64,000 bases of DNA from Thermohalobaculum sp965263335. Lineage in GTDB: Bacteria > Pseudomonadota > Alphaproteobacteria > Rhodobacterales > Rhodobacteraceae. Position numbers and translations under genes: made by a program. The DNA is taken from assembly GCA_965263335.1 (NCBI GenBank), contig CBDHHE010000001.1, forward strand, positions 2,108,001 through 2,172,000, read 5' to 3'. Positions 26,125 to 34,172 of the stretch are shown here, piece after piece. How positions within the stretch are numbered: the first letter of the stretch is position 1; the number at the start of each line of letters is the position of its first letter. The notes under the pieces are model-generated. The model was not told the origin of the DNA and did not search any database. It saw nothing but the letters and a program-made list of their open reading frames with translations.

Positions 26125-27048
26125 TCAAGTCTGGGACTGGCTGCTCTGCGACTGGGCAAATGCCGCTGCCTGCTCCGAAAGCCACTGCGCGAGACGTCTC
26201 GGCGCCACGGGCAGCGGCTCGGTCTCGCTCCGGCAGAGATAGTAGGCAGCACCGGTCGGCCCGATCCGGCCGAAGGGCGCCACCAGCGTGCCACGCGCAA
26301 GACGCTCCTCGACGTAGGGAGAGCGCCCCATGGCAAGACCGTGCCCGGTCTCGGCAACCTGCAGAACCTGCTCGATAGAGTCCAGAATCAACGTCTGCTG
26401 CGTGACGGGAGGTGCCAGCCCGCGCGCCCGCGCCCATTCCTCCCATTCCCCGGGGATGGCGCGGTTCATGATGTAGCGGACGTCGTTGGGGAGCGCGTCG
26501 AGCGACAGGTCCGCAGGCAGCAAGCCCGGCGCCGCAACCGGCGTGGCGAGGTCCTCGAACAGGAACGTCGCCTTGACGCCGGCCCACGCCCCACGGCCAT
26601 AGCGCACGGCGAGGTCAATCTGGTCGCGGCGCATGTCGACAATCCGCGTCGTCAGAACGAGTTGCACATCGACGTCCGGATAGGCGGCCTCGAAATCGCC
26701 CAGACGTGGGATCAGCCACGTGGCCCCCAGCGACGGGGGCATCGTCAGCCGCACAGATTGGCGGCCTTGGGATGGCAGAAGGGCTTCGGTCGCATCCTGA
26801 ATTTCTCTCAACGCCGGCTCGATCCGCTCGAGATACCGCCGCCCCGCCGGCGTGAGCTTCAGCCGCCCCGACGCCCGGTCAAAAAGCTGGACATGCAGCA
26901 AGGTCTCCAACTGCTTGAGCTGATGGCTGACCGCGGATTCGGTGACACCGATCCGGGCTGCCGCATCTGCGAGGCGGTCATGCGTCGCTGCTGCCTGAAA
27001 GGCCAGCAGCGCGCGGAACGGCGGCAGGGCGAGCTTCTTCTCCGACAT
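26125..27048 (-). CDS. LysR-family transcriptional regulator (GcvA-like)
   Basis: 307 aa. The N-terminal helix-turn-helix (residues 10-68, LPPFRALLAFQAAATHDRLADAAARIGVTESAVSHQLKQLE split here) is of the GcvA/AmpR-like type, and the rest is the periplasmic-binding-like effector domain. It is encoded in the same direction as the CmcJ-like gene 102 bp downstream rather than divergently, so it may regulate that gene by read-through or act elsewhere. Confidence 0.93.
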   Translation of the reverse strand: MSEKKLALPPFRALLAFQAAATHDRLADAAARIGVTESAVSHQLKQLETLLHVQLFDRASGRLKLTPAGRRYLERIEPALREIQDATEALLPSQGRQSVRLTMPPSLGATWLIPRLGDFEAAYPDVDVQLVLTTRIVDMRRDQIDLAVRYGRGAWAGVKATFLFEDLATPVAAPGLLPADLSLDALPNDVRYIMNRAIPGEWEEWARARGLAPPVTQQTLILDSIEQVLQVAETGHGLAMGRSPYVEERLARGTLVAPFGRIGPTGAAYYLCRSETEPLPVAPRRLAQWLSEQAAAFAQSQSSQSQT

Positions 27049-27125
27049 GCGCCCGAGCCTAGCGCATCGCCCCCGTCAACTGAAACGCGGTCTGCCCTTC
27101 GCCCGGGACAGATGCTGCGCGAGCT

Positions 27126-28091
27126 CTAGCGCGCCGGTCTCGCGAGGCTCGCCCCCCTGCCTTCCTGCAACGCCACGAGCACATCCGCGCGTGCGGCAGC
27201 GTCATCGGGCAGCGGTACGCCGGTCTGCACGACAAATGTCTCGATGTAGTCACCGCTGAAAATGGTGCGGCCCGTCTCGAATGGCGCGAGCCGCGCGGCA
27301 CCGTCGAAGCTGTGGCCGAGCCCCGAAACCGTGTAGAATGGTGCGTCTGGCGTGGGATCGAGGTAGCCTTCGACCGAGAGGCGTGCGAGCGGGCCGGCCG
27401 CGCCGGTGAACCTGCCGGTCTGCAGATCCTGCAGCACGAACGCCTCGGACCGGGAGACACCGGTCGCAGTGACGAACGAGCCGACAAGCGACGGATCGAC
27501 CGCGCCCTCGAGCGACACGGCACCACCAATCGAAAGAGCTTGCGTCTGCGGATCGCGTGTCACCGCGCCGGCCACGACCGACACATCCCCGGTCCGGCGC
27601 ACATCGAGGCGCGACGCCACGACGCTCGCGCCATCCCAGAGACCCGACACAGCGACGACGGCTCCGACCCCGATTTCGCTTGTGCTTTCAGGCCGTGCCC
27701 GCACCGGCACGCCGGCAACATCGAGCAGAGACCGGTCGGGGGAGATCGAACGCACGGGCCCGATCACCGGATGTGTGACGTGAACCCGGCGCGCGACCAG
27801 CTGTCCTGCGTCGTCCGCCGCTTCGATCGTCAGGCTGTGACCGACCGCAAGGGCCGACTGCGGAATGGGGCCCAGGGCGTCCGTGATGGCGGTCGATGCG
27901 GCCGTCTCGACGCGCAAGCCGTTGACGTAGAGGCTGCCAAAACCCGTCAGCGTGCCAACGATGCCCGTTCCGCCAATGCCGCCTTCCGGGCTTTTCTTGC
28001 CGCCCTCAACGATCCTTGCCGGAGCCGTGCAGGCACCGGCAAACCCGGCAGCCAGCCCAGCAAGGACCACCCTACGATTAGCTCTGCGCAT
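27126..28091 (-). CDS. DUF5666-domain lipoprotein
   Basis: 321 aa. RRANRRVVLAGLAAGFAGAC combines an Arg-rich n-region, a hydrophobic stretch and a lipobox ending at Cys20, so it is probably exported and lipid-anchored. The mature part consists of repeated beta-rich units such as GTLTGFGSLYVNGLRVET and GPVRSISPDRSLLDVAGVPV, typical of DUF5666. The function of the domain is unknown. The start codon overlaps the end of the DUF6502 gene by 14 bp, indicating translational coupling. Confidence 0.85.
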   Translation of the reverse strand: MRRANRRVVLAGLAAGFAGACTAPARIVEGGKKSPEGGIGGTGIVGTLTGFGSLYVNGLRVETAASTAITDALGPIPQSALAVGHSLTIEAADDAGQLVARRVHVTHPVIGPVRSISPDRSLLDVAGVPVRARPESTSEIGVGAVVAVSGLWDGASVVASRLDVRRTGDVSVVAGAVTRDPQTQALSIGGAVSLEGAVDPSLVGSFVTATGVSRSEAFVLQDLQTGRFTGAAGPLARLSVEGYLDPTPDAPFYTVSGLGHSFDGAARLAPFETGRTIFSGDYIETFVVQTGVPLPDDAAARADVLVALQEGRGASLARPAR

Positions 28092-28947
28092 CTTTCCCAC
28101 CGTTCCCGTTTCTTGTTTTTGTCGGCTCGTCGGCCTCGTCCTCCCGATAGAAGAACACGCCGAAGCGAAACCGTTCGGTGCCCTCGGGCAGATCGACATC
28201 CTGCGCCTGTAGGGCACTCGCGCGACCGTTCAGATCAATCAGTGCCTCCGAGCCAAGCTGACGCGCCACGCGTTCGAGCTCGTCGACCGAGCCACCCTGC
28301 AGCCGGTTGTAGAACACAGCACGCTCCATGAATCGAGGCTGCTCCGCCAGCAGGTTGTCAACGGCGGCGGCGAGGTGATCGCCCACATTCTCGGCGAAGA
28401 AGTGCATCTTCTGGTCCAGGTCTCCGGGACCGAACAGCTCTTCGGTGCGCAGGCTCACGCTGCCGTCCGTGCTGCTCACGTCGACGAGACCCTGGCGAAG
28501 CAGCTCGTCCAGCACGGTTTTTGGACGAATGTCGCGGCTGACAGACTGCACGAGACTCTCGAAGCTGTCGGCACCGGACCGCGAGAGCGCGGGCACGTTC
28601 TGAGCACCGCCGTTGTCCCCGGCCATCGCCAGCCATCGGCCGATCACCGATGCGATCGCCGTCACCTTTTGCCGTGCCGCACCGGCGTTCGGATCGGCTG
28701 CGTCGCGAAACTCGCGCACGTCGCGGCGATGCACACCGGTCAACAGGCTGATCCGGCTGTCTGTGGGACGCTCGTCGTCGAGACGGAACTCGCGCTCGGC
28801 CACGTCGACATAGAGCCGCTTGAGCAGCCGGTAGAGCGCCGGCGCTGTCACGCCCTGAGCGATCAGGGCGCGCACCAGCGGACGCAACAGGCCGTTGAGG
28901 GCCTGCATGAACGCACTGCTTCGGTTGTCGATGGGCGGCTCTGGCAT
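28078..28947 (-). CDS. DUF6502 family protein, possible DNA-binding regulator
   Basis: 289 aa, soluble, acidic. Blocks LLRPLVRALIAQGVTAPALYRLLKRLYVDVAE, SRISLLTGVHRRDVREFR and SVIGRWL resemble the DUF6502 family. The first half reads like a helix-turn-helix (SLLTGVHRRDVRE), so a regulatory role is plausible but not demonstrated. It is the first gene of a pair with the DUF5666 lipoprotein; the pair is divergent from two fasciclin genes. A 7-bp-arm inverted repeat lies 17 bp before its start. Confidence 0.82.
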   Translation of the reverse strand: MPEPPIDNRSSAFMQALNGLLRPLVRALIAQGVTAPALYRLLKRLYVDVAEREFRLDDERPTDSRISLLTGVHRRDVREFRDAADPNAGAARQKVTAIASVIGRWLAMAGDNGGAQNVPALSRSGADSFESLVQSVSRDIRPKTVLDELLRQGLVDVSSTDGSVSLRTEELFGPGDLDQKMHFFAENVGDHLAAAVDNLLAEQPRFMERAVFYNRLQGGSVDELERVARQLGSEALIDLNGRASALQAQDVDLPEGTERFRFGVFFYREDEADEPTKTRNGNGGKDAQS

Positions 28948-28963
28948 ACGGCAATCTTAGGGC

Positions 28964-28984
28964 TCGTGGAAAAAAAGTCCACGA
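28964..28984. promoter_or_regulatory. Inverted repeat TCGTGGA-N7-TCCACGA
   Basis: Perfect 7-bp arms at 28964-28970 and 28978-28984, in the 132-bp gap between divergent DUF6502 and fasciclin genes. It is 16 bp from the DUF6502 start, the position of an autoregulatory operator or leader hairpin. Confidence 0.5.
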
Positions 28985-29029
28985 ATTCACTTGACGACTT
29001 TACGGCGCAGGTCACCTTCCCGGATGCAA

Positions 29030-29048
29030 GTGTGGAATATTTTCACAC
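29030..29048. promoter_or_regulatory. Inverted repeat GTGTG-N9-CACAC before the fasciclin genes
   Basis: 5-bp arms at 29030-29034 and 29044-29048 enclose an A/T-rich core (GAATATTTT), ending 31 bp before the fasciclin lipoprotein start. It could be an operator or overlap a -10 element. Confidence 0.35.
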
Positions 29049-29079
29049 GTAAAAGCAGAACGACATGAAGGAGATCAAA

Positions 29080-29580
29080 ATGAAACGCATCCTCGCCCTC
29101 TGCCTCGTCGCCGCGATCAGCGCCTGCGCCGCCACCGAGCAGGCCTCGGCCCCGGCAGCACCGCAAGCCGATATCGTCGACACCGCCGTTGGTGCCGGAG
29201 ATTTCACGACCCTTGTCGCCGCCGTGCAGGCCGCAGGTCTGGTCGAGACGCTGAAGTCAACCGGCCCGTTCACCGTGTTCGCGCCCACCGACGCGGCGTT
29301 TGCCAAACTGCCCGAGGGAACTGTCGAAACGCTGCTTCTGCCCGAGAACCGCGAGCAGCTTCAGGCGATCCTCACCTACCACGTCCTTTCCGGTGAAGTG
29401 ATGTCGGCGGACATCGCCGGTCAGAGCCTCACGGCGACGACGGTGCAGGGCAGCGGTCTGCCGATCGATGCGACTGCAGGCGGCGTTCAGGTCGGCAAAG
29501 CCACGGTGATCGGTGCGGATGTCGACGCCAGCAACGGCGTGATCCACGTGATCGACACCGTCCTGATCCCCGGAACCTGA
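29080..29580 (+). CDS. Fasciclin (FAS1) domain lipoprotein
   Basis: 166 aa. KRILALCLVAAISACAAT is a lipoprotein signal with lipobox ISAC (Cys16). One FAS1 domain fills the rest: FTTLVAAVQAAGLVETL, GPFTVFAPTDAAFAKLP (H1 region) and ILTYHVLSGEVMSADI (YH motif), ending VIHVIDTVLIP. FAS1 domains mediate adhesion or extracellular-matrix contact. ATG 29080 has an excellent GAAGGAGATC site, and an earlier in-frame ATG overlaps that site. The next gene, with two further FAS1 domains, follows 28 bp later. Confidence 0.93.
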   Translation: MKRILALCLVAAISACAATEQASAPAAPQADIVDTAVGAGDFTTLVAAVQAAGLVETLKSTGPFTVFAPTDAAFAKLPEGTVETLLLPENREQLQAILTYHVLSGEVMSADIAGQSLTATTVQGSGLPIDATAGGVQVGKATVIGADVDASNGVIHVIDTVLIPGT

Positions 29581-29608
29581 TCCACATCTCACAAGAACGG
29601 AGCGAGCC

Positions 29609-31126
29609 ATGAGCAGCTTTGACCTAAGCGCCCTGCTGACGCGCATCTTCGATCGGGTCTTTCACCAGCCCGAGCCCGAACCGCCGGCACCGGCCCAGTC
29701 CATCGCCGAAATCGCCTCGACCAATGGCAATTTCGACATTCTGGTCACCGCGCTGGATGCGGCCGGACTGACCGAGACGTTCGAGAACCCAGGTGACTTC
29801 ACGGTCTTTGCGCCGACCGACGACGCGTTTGCCGAACTTGCCTCGACGACGCTCGGCATCGATGTCGAGGGACTTTCAGAGACCCAGATCGCACTCGCCC
29901 TGGTCGACGCCCTGGGCATCGAGACCCTGACCGACGTGCTCTTCTACCACGTGAAATCCGGCGCCTCGACGGTCGAGGAACTGCAGGCCGGCGGCACGGT
30001 GGACACGCTCCTCGACGGCGTGACCTTCGCGGTCAACCGAGACGAACTGATCGACAACGACCCGGATGTCGAAGACCCGGAGTTCGTCGAGGGTCTCACC
30101 GACATCAGGGCAAGCAACGGCATCATCCAGGTGATCGACCGCGTGCTGCTGCCGATCGATGTGGACGAGGCCAACGCGCAGCCGACGATTGCGGACGTGG
30201 CCGGCGGCAACGATGCCTTCGAGGCGCTCACCGCGGCGCTGACGGCCACCGGGCTGCTGGGTCTGTTCGAGGACAGCGAGGCCGACTTCACGGTCTTCGC
30301 ACCCACGGACGACGCGTTCCGCACGCTTGCGCATGATCTCGGCCTCGACGTGTCGGCGCTCTCGGATGCCGATCTCGCAGGCGCTCTGGTCGGCGCGCTC
30401 GGTCCCGAGCTGGTCACCGACGTGCTGCTCTATCACGTCAAGGCGGGTGGCTCGACCGTGGCCGAACTGCAAGCGGACCGCTTCACCGAAACCGCACTGG
30501 ACGGTGCCCGGATCGGCTTCGAGGACAACGAGCTGATCGATGCCGATCCGCAGATCGCAAACCCGAGCTTCATCGAAGGGTTGACGGACATCGAAACCGC
30601 GAACGGCGAGATCCAGGCGATCGACCGCGTGCTGCTGCCGATCGACATCGCACCGGTGCAGAACCTGCGCCAGATCGGTGACTTCGATGACAACATCCTG
30701 CAGGGCGGTGCCGGTCACGACACCCAGTTCGGCCGGGTCGGCGACGACATCATGAACGGCGGCGCCGGCAATGACCGCATGTTCGGCAATCTCGGCGACG
30801 ACATCATGTTCGGCGATGACGGGAACGATGTGATGCTTGGCGGCGTCGGCAGCGATCACCTGGCGGGCGGCGCCGGCAACGACCACCTCTTCGGCAATGG
30901 CGGTCGGGACTTCTTCGACATGACCGATCTCGAGGGGCACGACTTCGTCCGCGATCTACGCTGGAACGACACGCTGATCCTGTCGGATGACGATTTCGAG
31001 GACTTCCACGCCGTCCAGGCCGCGAGCGAGATCGTCGGCCACAGCCTGCGCATCCACGCCGAGAACGGGGCGGTCACGCTGTGGGGCGTCACCCATCTCG
31101 ACGAGCACGACGTCTTGTTCGCCTGA
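29609..31126 (+). CDS. Secreted protein with two FAS1 domains and RTX repeats
   Basis: 505 aa. There is no Sec signal. Two fasciclin domains occupy about residues 30-185 and 190-350; each has DFTVFAPTDDAF and a VLFYHVKSGAS/VLLYHVKAGGS motif and ends IDRVLLPID. From about residue 360 come Ca-binding nonapeptide repeats (GGAGHDTQF, GGAGNDRMF, DDGNDVML, GGAGNDHLF) and a C-terminal tail, the layout of type I secretion substrates. Likely an extracellular or surface adhesin; no cognate ABC/HlyD exporter is in the window. SD GGAGCGAGCC precedes the ATG. Confidence 0.92.
   Translation: MSSFDLSALLTRIFDRVFHQPEPEPPAPAQSIAEIASTNGNFDILVTALDAAGLTETFENPGDFTVFAPTDDAFAELASTTLGIDVEGLSETQIALALVDALGIETLTDVLFYHVKSGASTVEELQAGGTVDTLLDGVTFAVNRDELIDNDPDVEDPEFVEGLTDIRASNGIIQVIDRVLLPIDVDEANAQPTIADVAGGNDAFEALTAALTATGLLGLFEDSEADFTVFAPTDDAFRTLAHDLGLDVSALSDADLAGALVGALGPELVTDVLLYHVKAGGSTVAELQADRFTETALDGARIGFEDNELIDADPQIANPSFIEGLTDIETANGEIQAIDRVLLPIDIAPVQNLRQIGDFDDNILQGGAGHDTQFGRVGDDIMNGGAGNDRMFGNLGDDIMFGDDGNDVMLGGVGSDHLAGGAGNDHLFGNGGRDFFDMTDLEGHDFVRDLRWNDTLILSDDDFEDFHAVQAASEIVGHSLRIHAENGAVTLWGVTHLDEHDVLFA
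30686..30913 (+). repeat. RTX nonapeptide repeat region
   Basis: About eight imperfect GGxGxDxxx units encoded in tandem within the fasciclin-RTX gene, with alternating GDD/GND turns (for example GGAGNDRMFGNLGDDIMFGD). These bind Ca2+ and fold outside the cell after type I secretion. Confidence 0.85.
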
Positions 31127-31148
31127 GCGGCAGGCAGACGCATCAAAG

Positions 31149-31172
31149 CGCCTCCGCCCGCGGGCGGAGGCG
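31149..31172. terminator. Bidirectional terminator-like 24-bp perfect palindrome
   Basis: Two 12-nt arms (CGCCTCCGCCCG and its exact complement) abut at 31160/31161 between the convergent fasciclin-RTX and amine-oxidase genes. The GC-rich stem would form on both transcripts. No U-tract follows on the plus strand. Confidence 0.7.
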
Positions 31173-31214
31173 TTCAACAGTTCAGCGCAACCGACCGTGA
31201 CCGGCCGCGGGGAC

Positions 31215-33128
31215 TCAGCTGGATGCGTGGCAGCTGGCGCTGTTCTTCTCCCAGGGCAGGTCCCGGACATGGCTGTCATCGAAGAAGCCCACAGGCATCA
31301 GCTTGAAGCCGCACGAGATGCAGGGCTGCACCGGCCAATCCTCGGGCCGGGGCACGTGGTGCAGGCCGAAGGTGTGCCAGGCCACCAGATCCTTGCCGAC
31401 GAGATCACGGTCACCCGCGACGAAGGCGGGCAGCCCGTCCGACCCGTCGCAGCCGTTCACGAACTCGCCCGCAGGGAAGCGCTGATCGGGATCGAAGGAC
31501 GTCACCCAGAGATCGTTGTAGGTATAGCCCGCACGCCGTCCCGACGGCCCGTCGGGCGAGATGTACGGCGTCACGGTCGATGACGGTATGAGCTTGTAGG
31601 CAGTCGAGTAGCCCGTGTGGCCGGTCTTCTCGGCGTTCTTGAACTTCCAGTAGCGATGGCTTTCGAGGTTCGCCTTGCGCTGGGCCTGGCTTTCGCTCTC
31701 GAGCACAGTCTCGACCATGCGGAAGGCGTTGCCGTAGGGATTCTCCGGTCCCATCGGCTCGGCATTGGTGTTGCACTCGACGGCGGTGTTCTCGTCCCCA
31801 TCGATGGCCATGTCGAGCCTGGCACAGAACACGTGCTGGTGGATCTGGCCCAGCACGCCCGGGGCCACCTCGACACCGTAGGGGCCGGGCTGACCGGGCA
31901 CGCAGGCGGTGGTGTTGATGATGCCCGTCGCCTTCATCTCGAACTCGATCATGCCGTCGAGATGGAAGTACCAGTAGTAGGCGTACTCATAGTTGCCGAC
32001 GGTCGCGATCTGGCTCACGACAAGGCGACGCGCACGGCGCACCTCGGTCCGGTCGAGGCGGAAGTCCCAATGCTTCCACAGAACGCCCATATCCTCTTCG
32101 TGGATGCAGATGGCGTTCTTGAGCACTTCCACTTCACCGTCGCGCCCGTTCATCACCGCGTCGAGATACTGAATGGCGCCCAGGCAATCGCAGCCGAGCT
32201 CGAGCGAGTTGGTCACACGCCCGATCCCGTACTCGCCGATGTCGAACACGTTCTTGCGCGGGTGCGCACCGTCTGGCGAGCCGTAGGGGACCATCATCTC
32301 GGCAATCGAGGCCCGGTAGAGCACCGGCCGCCCGGCGATCGAAATGTTGTGCAGCGTCAGACCCTCGCGGGCGTTGAAGCCGATCTGGAGATCCCAGTCG
32401 TGCCAGGTGAGCCGGTGCCCATCCAGCTTGAAGCTGACGCCCTCGGGCTGGACGACGTTGATCGGGCGCAGGTCCTGGCGCACGGTCTTCTGGAATGTGT
32501 GATCCCAGTTCCATTCCTCGCGCGGGATCGGCACGTCGCCCTTGTCCCAGACTTCGATCACCTCGCCTGTGCTGATGTTGACCGTCGCATTCAGACCATC
32601 GATCGGGTGGGCGTAGGAGTTGTCGAGCTCGGAGTTGCGCACCCAGCAGAACACGTGGCTGATGCGCAGCCCTTCTTCCTCGGGCACCCCGAAGTTCCCC
32701 GCAGACCAGGGGTCGACGGTCACCAGATCCAGGTTCTCGATCCCGCGGCGTTTGCAGGCTGCCTGAAAGCGCGGATCCGCCTTCACCATGTTCTCGATTT
32801 CCATGAACTCGACCGGCGCGATCATCGGGCGCGCGTCCGGAAGATGGGTCTGGGTGAGCACGGTGCCCTCGCTCAGCGACACGCGGCAGCGCAGAACACC
32901 CTTGCGGTCGCTGTGGTAGACGTTCACCCAGGCCTCCCGCATAACCGGTTCTCCGGGCGAAAAGCTGCGGACGACGGATTTCGCCGGCTCCGCAAGCTCG
33001 ATCATCTCGAACTTCGCCTCGGCGCCGTTCTCGATACCAGCCCGCACGATTTGAACAGCCTCGGTAATCTCTTCGGCTGTCAACGGAGAAAGCGGGTGCA
33101 GGGCGCCGGTGGAAATCATGCCGTCCAT
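31215..33128 (-). CDS. Copper-containing primary amine oxidase
   Basis: 637 aa. It oxidatively deaminates primary amines to aldehyde, ammonia and H2O2 using copper and topaquinone (TPQ). The TPQ precursor is Tyr380 in VGNYEYAYYW (N-Y-[DE]-Y consensus). A copper-ligand His pair lies in QIHQHVFCARLDM and the third His is in the C-terminal HHVPRPEDWPV region; the catalytic Asp lies in PRKNVFDIGEYG. No signal peptide is visible, so it is probably cytoplasmic. SD AAAGGAGAC precedes ATG 33128. Nearby polyamine-type importers make a biogenic-amine nitrogen-source role likely. Confidence 0.95.
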   Translation of the reverse strand: MDGMISTGALHPLSPLTAEEITEAVQIVRAGIENGAEAKFEMIELAEPAKSVVRSFSPGEPVMREAWVNVYHSDRKGVLRCRVSLSEGTVLTQTHLPDARPMIAPVEFMEIENMVKADPRFQAACKRRGIENLDLVTVDPWSAGNFGVPEEEGLRISHVFCWVRNSELDNSYAHPIDGLNATVNISTGEVIEVWDKGDVPIPREEWNWDHTFQKTVRQDLRPINVVQPEGVSFKLDGHRLTWHDWDLQIGFNAREGLTLHNISIAGRPVLYRASIAEMMVPYGSPDGAHPRKNVFDIGEYGIGRVTNSLELGCDCLGAIQYLDAVMNGRDGEVEVLKNAICIHEEDMGVLWKHWDFRLDRTEVRRARRLVVSQIATVGNYEYAYYWYFHLDGMIEFEMKATGIINTTACVPGQPGPYGVEVAPGVLGQIHQHVFCARLDMAIDGDENTAVECNTNAEPMGPENPYGNAFRMVETVLESESQAQRKANLESHRYWKFKNAEKTGHTGYSTAYKLIPSSTVTPYISPDGPSGRRAGYTYNDLWVTSFDPDQRFPAGEFVNGCDGSDGLPAFVAGDRDLVGKDLVAWHTFGLHHVPRPEDWPVQPCISCGFKLMPVGFFDDSHVRDLPWEKNSASCHASS

Positions 33129-33225
33129 GGTTTGTCTCCTTTATCCTGTCTGGAATACAGGCTGTCAGGTACGGCATCCCGCCGCAAGGACTGTTTGGCG
33201 GTGCAGCAAGGTTCCAGGCAGCCTT

Positions 33226-33642
33226 CTAGTCGGACAGGCCCGCTTTCCGGCGCAACTGTTCGGCCAGCTCTCCCAGCGCGTCGTCGCGGCCTGCCTTCAA
33301 CCGGTCCTGCAATCCGTTGATTTTGTGGACATCCGGCAAGTTCGATTCTCCCCACAAGGTCATTTCAACAAGAATTGGAGCCAGAGAGATACCCCGTTCC
33401 GTCAGCAGATAAATCTGGCGCCGCCCATCTGCGGGGTCGGGAGTTTTGCGAACGAGGCCAAAGTCTTCCAGCATCGACAAGCGGGCGCTGAGAATGTTTG
33501 TCGCGATCCCTTCCGGGGATCTCTGAAACTCGAGATAGCGGCTTTTTCCGCCGAACATCATGTCGCGCAGGATCAGCAACGTCCATTTGTCGCCCACAAT
33601 GTCCAGCACCCCGCTGATCGGGCAGGAGGATCTTCCGGTCAT
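33226..33642 (-). CDS. HxlR-family transcriptional regulator
   Basis: 138 aa. CPISGVLDIVGDKWTLLILRDMMFGGKSRYLEF is the HxlR winged-helix signature (split over residues 7-40), followed by EGIATNILSARLSMLEDFGLV and the wing DGRRQIYLLTERG. The Cys at position 7 matches the conserved redox- or ligand-responsive position. ATG 33642 is chosen because GGGGGCG precedes it and the family begins here; two earlier in-frame ATGs exist. It is divergent from a DUF4345-DUF2147-monooxygenase-like operon, with nested palindromes between. Confidence 0.9.
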   Translation of the reverse strand: MTGRSSCPISGVLDIVGDKWTLLILRDMMFGGKSRYLEFQRSPEGIATNILSARLSMLEDFGLVRKTPDPADGRRQIYLLTERGISLAPILVEMTLWGESNLPDVHKINGLQDRLKAGRDDALGELAEQLRRKAGLSD

Positions 33643-33660
33643 GCGCCCCCATAGAAGTTT

Positions 33661-33705
33661 CACTTGCATTACGCAAGCGATCAGATAGCTTGCAAAGTGC
33701 AAGTG
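33661..33705. promoter_or_regulatory. Nested inverted repeats, probable HxlR operator
   Basis: The outer arms CACTTGCA (33661-33668) and TGCAAGTG (33698-33705) are perfect complements. The inner arms GCAAGC (33673-33678) and GCTTGC (33688-33693) are also perfect. All share the core TTGC/GCAA. The site spans the whole gap between HxlR (start 33642) and the DUF4345 gene (start 33719), so two dimers could control both promoters. Confidence 0.65.
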
Positions 33706-33718
33706 AAAGGAATCGCAG

Positions 33719-34123
33719 ATGATCAGAACCCTTCAGATTGCTCTTGTCCTTGCCGGAACAATTCCGCTGATCCTGGGCGTCTTGGACTTTGTCGCCGGGG
33801 CCTCGGCCCCTTGGCTGCCCGATGGTCCGGTCAGCGCCAGTGCGGACAACCAGCTGCGGTTCTACGCGATCTGGTTCACCTTGCCGTTCTTCCTGGCGAT
33901 CTGGATTGTCCGCAATCTCGAGCGCGCGCTGCCCATCGCCCAGATCATGTTCGGGGTCATGTTTCTCGCTGGGCTGGCGCGACTGTTTTCTGTGAGCCAG
34001 GTCGGTTGGCCCGAGCCGCCTATGATCGGAGCCATGGTGATCGAGATCGCCTTTGTTCTGTTCATACCCTGGATCGCCTACGTCGCGCGGCGGCTGCCCG
34101 ACAGCCACGCGCAGACGGCGTAA
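33719..34123 (+). CDS. DUF4345-family membrane protein
   Basis: 134 aa with four predicted helices (about residues 5-27, 48-68, 74-92, 105-124). DNQLRFYAIWF and MFLAGLARLFSVSQVGWPEPPM are recognisable blocks of DUF4345 proteins. Function unknown. AAAGGAATC precedes the ATG. First gene of a small operon that appears to be controlled by the divergent HxlR regulator. Confidence 0.82.
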   Translation: MIRTLQIALVLAGTIPLILGVLDFVAGASAPWLPDGPVSASADNQLRFYAIWFTLPFFLAIWIVRNLERALPIAQIMFGVMFLAGLARLFSVSQVGWPEPPMIGAMVIEIAFVLFIPWIAYVARRLPDSHAQTA

Positions 34124-34172
34124 ATCACTGCGCCGAGCACGACTTCCCGTCTGCTATCCGAAAGGAAATCCC

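Noticed and set aside
31617..33320. 567-codon plus-strand frame opposite the amine oxidase
   Set aside because: Antisense to a gene with intact TPQ and copper-ligand motifs.
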